DNA from: Pantoea stewartii subsp. stewartii
GTDB lineage: Bacteria; Pseudomonadota; Gammaproteobacteria; Enterobacterales; Enterobacteriaceae
Direction of reading: 5' to 3'
Assembly: GCF_008801695.1 (NCBI RefSeq)
Contig: NZ_VZPF01000001.1
Span: forward strand, 62,001 to 126,000
Length of the DNA stretch: 64,000 bases
The notes beneath the pieces are model-generated. The model was not told where the DNA came from and ran no database searches. It saw nothing but the letters and a program-made list of their open reading frames with translations. The position numbers were made by a program, and so were the translations under genes. Shown in pieces: positions 60,508-64,000 of this stretch (the stretch's first letter is position 1; every line of letters begins with the position of its first letter).

Positions 60508-61150
60508 ATGACAGCACTGGATGCCGCAAAATCAACCTGTTCTGAACGCCGCCTTAGCGCCGGTACGCGTACCATTTTTTTAATTAATGGACTGGGCATG
60601 CCAGCCTGGGCACCACTGGTACCTTATGCGCGCGATCGCTTGCAGTTAGAAGGAGCATCCCTCGGTGCCCTGCTGCTCTGCCTGGGAATTGGTTCACTGC
60701 TTGCGATGCCCGTCACAGGCACGCTGGTCGCCCGCTTTGGCTGCCGGCGGGTGATGATGAGTTCGACGCTGCTGGTCCTGTTGATGCTACCTGTGCTGGC
60801 AACCGCGCCTTCCCATCTGGTGATGGCCGCAGCACTCATGCTGTTTGGTGCCGGATTAGGGATGCTGGACGTTGCAATGAATTATCAGGCGGTGGAAGTA
60901 GAAAAAGCCGCAGGACGCCCCATGATGTCAGGCTTTCACGCGTTTTTCAGCCTGGGAGGCATTTTAGGTGCCGGTGCGGTAAGTCTGCTGTTAGGGCTGA
61001 CATTAACCCCTCTCTTATCGGTTCTGATCGTTATGGCGGTGATGGTCGCATTGCTGCTGTGGCGGCTGTCCGGCTATATGAACCAGCGCTTACATCAGCC
61101 TGATCAGCCCTGGCTGGTGATTCCGCGCGGGCGTGTCGCCTTCCTGGGCG
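60508..61150 (+). pseudogene. 5' half of the MFS transporter (YbjJ/MosC-like)
   Basis: First 214 codons of the transporter whose last 170 codons are at 50243-50755 on the other strand. It keeps the A-motif-like loop GTLVARFGCRRVMM between helices 2 and 3 and the central loop (YMNQRLHQPDQPWLVIPRGR). In the fused form the protein would have six membrane helices and a large exported-type domain, unlikely to transport. Confidence 0.82.
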
Positions 61151-64000
61151 ACAACCTGATTAATGCAGCCGATATCACAACCAGTCAGGTCCTGACCGGT
61201 CGCACAACGGGCGCAGAAGAGGGCCAAACCATTTCCCTGTTCGTGGGTGATGGTGCGCCGATCGCTACGGCGGTTATCGGTGCTGACGGTGCCTGGAGCA
61301 TTGACTTAACGCCTGACGTGCTGGCCAGCCTTAACGATGGTCCGCTGGTCTTTGGTCTTCGTGTCAGCGATGTTGCAGGCAACCAAACCGATGCGACGAT
61401 CACCGTCAACAAGGTGGTGAACGCGGCGTTAAATCTGGTGGTCGACTCTGTGTTTGGTGACGGCACACTCAGTGCGATCGATACCACGATTGCACAGACC
61501 ATTACCGGCACGGCCACATCGGCCGGCGTGGGCGCGACCGTCGCGGTCACGATTGGTGGCACAACGCTGACCAGCGCGGTCGGACAGGATGGCAAATGGG
61601 CCATTGTGGTTCCACCGAATGTACTGGGTTTGATCAGTGATGGTCAGCTGGCGCTGGACGTCACCCTGACAGATGCTGCGGGCAACGTACGTACCGTGGG
61701 GGAAACCGTGACGGCCATTGTCGATGCCGTACCCGTTGTGGGAACCCTGACCGGCCTGTTTGGTGGCGACAACTTGCTGAATATTGCCGACGCGGCCGTC
61801 AACCAACAGATTGGCGGTACGATCGAAAATGCGGCAGCGGGATCGCAGGTGACGGTGACGTTAGGCACCCGCACCTACACCACTGCAGTGGGCACCAATG
61901 GAAGCTGGAGTCTGACGCTGCCTGCTGCCGACCTGACGGCGGGTAACCAGACACTGGGCGTCAGCGTGATTGATGCTGTCGGCAACGTAGCCAGCAACAG
62001 TACCACCATTGGCATTTTCACCCAGACGCCGACTATCAGTCTGACCTCACTGTTCGGTGATGGTGTGCTTAACCTGGTCGACATTGCGACCAGTCAGACG
62101 CTCAGCGGCGTGGTCAACAACGTCGCAGCAGGTTCGACAGTCACGCTTACGGTAGGCGCCTCGCAGATTAACGCAGTGGTGGGAGCGAACGGCACCTTCT
62201 CCGCAACGGTGACGCCAGATATCCTCGGCACGCTGGCGCAGGGCAACCTCACCATCGGGGCAACGGTTACCGATGCTGCCGGGAATACGGCCTCGACCAG
62301 CGCGGGCATTCGCGTCGATACCGTGGTACCAACCATCACCCTCAATCCGCTGTTTGGGGATACGTTGCTGAACGTAGCTGATGCCCTGGCGGGGCAGACG
62401 ATTAGCGGCGCGGTAACCGGGGCGGAAGCCGGATCTCGCGTGGTTGTGACGATTGCGGGGCAGCAACTCGTGACCGTCACCGATGCCAGCGGCAACTTCA
62501 GCCTCGGCTTAACGCCGACTTTGCTGAAAGGCTTGTCCGACGGCACGCTCACTGTAGGCGTCAGCGTCACCGATGCCGCAGGCAATACCAGCAGCAGCTC
62601 GGCCACGGCGACCGTAGGCATTAACAATCTGCCGAAAGTGACGCTGACCCCGCTGTTTGGCGACGGTGTGCTTAATATTGCCGAGTCGCTCGTGACGCAG
62701 ACCATTACGGGGACCGCAACCGGCGTGGCGGCGGGCAGCACCGTGCGCCTGGCGATTGGCAACACCACGGCGACGGCGGTGGTGAATGCGGATGGTACGT
62801 TCTCTGCTTCGTTAAGTCCGGCGGTTCTTTCGACACTGCTTGGCGGCAACTTTACGGTCAGTGCATCGGTAACGGATGCGGTCGGTAACACCACCTCCAC
62901 CAGCGCAGGCGTGCAGCTGGTCGTGACGCAGCCAACCCTGACGGTCAATACGGTGTTTGGCGACGGTGTCCTGAGCGCCGCAGACCTTTCAACTAACCAG
63001 ACCATCAGCGGGTCGTCGTCACTGTCAGCGGGCGCAACCGTCAGCGCCACGTTAAACGGCGTGACCTACTCCACCAAAGTGGTGAGCGGCGGTGGGTGGA
63101 CGATCAGCGTACCGAAGGCCGATCTGCTGAGCATCAGCGATGGTGCGAAAACTGTTGCCGTGACAGGGACCGACCTTAACGGTAATACCGTGTCCGGTTC
63201 GGGCAACCTGAGCGTCATCAGTAACAGTACGCCGGCGTTAACCATTACCTCCCTGTTTGGTGACAACGCGCTGAGCGTCGCAGATGTGAAAACCACGCAG
63301 ACGATTAGCGGGACGGCCACTAACGCGGAAGGATCGCTGGTGCAGGTCACCATCGGTACCCAGACCTTTACTACGTCGGTAAACAGTAACGGGACCTGGA
63401 GCCTGCCGATCTCCGCAACAAACCTGGCGGCGATTGCGGACGGACTCTATACCGTTACCGCCAGCGTCACCAATGGTATCGGCAACAGCGGCAGCGCGTC
63501 TGCTTCGCTGGGCGTCGCCAGCCGCAGTACGCCGACCGTTGGGGTGAACAGCTACTTTGGCGGTGATGGTTATCTGAACATCTCTGAATCCAATATTGCT
63601 GAAACCATCAGCGGCACCAGCAGTAATGCTGTCGGCGGGCGCGTGACCGTTAACGTGGCAGGCAATATTCTGACCACTACTGTAGGCGCAAACGGCACCT
63701 GGAGCGTTAGCGTACCGTCAGCCACACTGAAAGGCATATCGGACGGCAGCCATTCGGTCGCGGTCACCGTCACGGATATCGGCGGTAACAGCACCACGAC
63801 GACCAGTGCCTTTACCGCGTTGTCGCACAACCAGCCTGTCGTCGGGGTGGATCCGGTGCTCAGCGTCGTGACCGCACTTTTGACGGGTTTGACGGTGCAG
63901 GGCGGATCGCTGAACGCAGCCCAGGGTTCCAGAGTCAGCGTGACGCTGCTGCTGGCGAACGGCAGTAACGGGCCAACCATCAATACGACTACCGATGCTC
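60508..64000 (+). CDS. Chimeric ORF: N-terminal half of an MFS transporter fused in frame to Ig-like adhesin repeats, open at window end
   Basis: The frame runs from ATG 60508 (MTALDAAKSTCSERR) to the last base with no stop, 1164 codons. Residues 1-214 are the first six helices of an MFS transporter (INGLGMPAWAPLVPYARDRL, loop ARFGCRRVMMS, GAGLGMLDVAMNYQAVEVEK, GFHAFFSLGGILGAG). At AFLG (61138-61149) it passes into Ig-like repeats (GDNLINAADITTSQVLTGRT), about nine complete domains with the opening LFGDGVLN, then a tenth cut by the window edge. The repeats continue, in frame and style, those encoded on the minus strand at 50.8-59.3 kb, and are best read as the distal part of the same adhesin. 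Confidence 0.85.
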   Translation, partial: MTALDAAKSTCSERRLSAGTRTIFLINGLGMPAWAPLVPYARDRLQLEGASLGALLLCLGIGSLLAMPVTGTLVARFGCRRVMMSSTLLVLLMLPVLATAPSHLVMAAALMLFGAGLGMLDVAMNYQAVEVEKAAGRPMMSGFHAFFSLGGILGAGAVSLLLGLTLTPLLSVLIVMAVMVALLLWRLSGYMNQRLHQPDQPWLVIPRGRVAFLGDNLINAADITTSQVLTGRTTGAEEGQTISLFVGDGAPIATAVIGADGAWSIDLTPDVLASLNDGPLVFGLRVSDVAGNQTDATITVNKVVNAALNLVVDSVFGDGTLSAIDTTIAQTITGTATSAGVGATVAVTIGGTTLTSAVGQDGKWAIVVPPNVLGLISDGQLALDVTLTDAAGNVRTVGETVTAIVDAVPVVGTLTGLFGGDNLLNIADAAVNQQIGGTIENAAAGSQVTVTLGTRTYTTAVGTNGSWSLTLPAADLTAGNQTLGVSVIDAVGNVASNSTTIGIFTQTPTISLTSLFGDGVLNLVDIATSQTLSGVVNNVAAGSTVTLTVGASQINAVVGANGTFSATVTPDILGTLAQGNLTIGATVTDAAGNTASTSAGIRVDTVVPTITLNPLFGDTLLNVADALAGQTISGAVTGAEAGSRVVVTIAGQQLVTVTDASGNFSLGLTPTLLKGLSDGTLTVGVSVTDAAGNTSSSSATATVGINNLPKVTLTPLFGDGVLNIAESLVTQTITGTATGVAAGSTVRLAIGNTTATAVVNADGTFSASLSPAVLSTLLGGNFTVSASVTDAVGNTTSTSAGVQLVVTQPTLTVNTVFGDGVLSAADLSTNQTISGSSSLSAGATVSATLNGVTYSTKVVSGGGWTISVPKADLLSISDGAKTVAVTGTDLNGNTVSGSGNLSVISNSTPALTITSLFGDNALSVADVKTTQTISGTATNAEGSLVQVTIGTQTFTTSVNSNGTWSLPISATNLAAIADGLYTVTASVTNGIGNSGSASASLGVASRSTPTVGVNSYFGGDGYLNISESNIAETISGTSSNAVGGRVTVNVAGNILTTTVGANGTWSVSVPSATLKGISDGSHSVAVTVTDIGGNSTTTTSAFTALSHNQPVVGVDPVLSVVTALLTGLTVQGGSLNAAQGSRVSVTLLLANGSNGPTINTTTDA
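61137..61150 (+). repeat. 14-bp inverted repeat, right inversion junction
   Basis: CGCCTTCCTGGGCG, the partner of 50755-50768. Its own ends (CGCC / GGCG) are complementary, a small imperfect palindrome around TTCCTG. Confidence 0.95.

Larger units (their letters stand above)
50755..61150. other. 10.4-kb inverted segment
   Basis: The segment between the two 14-bp copies holds the 5' part of the adhesin, the shared divergent promoter region, and the 5' half of the MFS gene. Flipping it rejoins MFS 5' (60508-61150) with MFS 3' (50243-50768) and adhesin 5' (59826 leftward) with the repeats that continue from 61150 past 64000. No invertase gene lies in the window. Confidence 0.8.

Noticed and set aside
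61185-63983. Several long minus-strand reading frames
   Set aside because: They are antisense to the continuous adhesin repeats; their low-complexity Ser/Val/Pro/Thr-rich content is the usual shadow of GC-rich repeat coding.

Overview
The window is a core-chromosome segment of a gammaproteobacterium of the order Enterobacterales. Gene order (ackA-pta / yfbVU-hxpA / yfbR-alaA / lrhA-nuoA..N / elaA..elaB / yfaY / yfaE-nrdBA / ubiG-gyrA / rcsC-rcsBD) and near-E. coli-length proteins point to this order. The divergence from E. coli, the absence of yfbS next to yfbR, and the BapA-type adhesin beside rcsDB suggest an Erwiniaceae member (Pantoea/Erwinia-like). The genus is an inference from memory, not a search result.

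Layout. 1-4.0 kb: the 5' part of a GabT aminotransferase, a divergent MocR-type (HTH + aminotransferase-fold) regulator, and an orphan PotA-like ABC ATPase. 4.0-7.5 kb: pta and ackA on the minus strand (acetate overflow). 7.8-13.4 kb: yfbV, yfbU, hxpA, then yfbR, alaA and the LysR regulator lrhA. 14.0-29.2 kb: the complete 13-gene nuo operon for respiratory complex I with fused nuoCD, interrupted between nuoL and nuoM by a palindromic ERIC-like spacer. 29.4-36.0 kb: an accessory stretch with a Tat-type alpha/beta hydrolase, elaA, opgD, elaB, yfaY, a divergent TetR/Rid-protein pair with clear operator palindromes, and a 173-bp IS903-type MITE with an exact 9-bp target duplication. 36.0-43.8 kb: yfaE-nrdB-nrdA, ubiG and gyrA. 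43.9-50.2 kb: the Rcs phosphorelay (rcsC, rcsB, rcsD). 50.2-64.0 kb: a giant BapA-type repeat adhesin and an MFS transporter.

The most unusual structure is at 50.2-64 kb. The N-terminal half of an MFS transporter (plus strand from 60508) runs in frame into adhesin Ig-like repeats that leave the window open. The adhesin that starts at 59826 on the minus strand runs in frame into the C-terminal half of an MFS transporter, ending at 50243. The two junctions share the same 14-bp sequence in inverted orientation (50755-50768 and 61137-61150). Reversing the 10.4-kb segment between them restores both an uninterrupted 384-residue MFS protein lying just upstream of rcsDB and an adhesin of at least about 3970 residues. 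The window therefore shows a reciprocal gene-swap inversion: a genuine strain-specific rearrangement, a reversible switch, or an assembly artefact. The adhesin also carries a one-base frameshift near 57800. Under the inverted arrangement, read-through into rcsDB would come from the adhesin promoter side instead of the MFS promoter side.

No tRNA, rRNA, CRISPR array or prophage was recognised.
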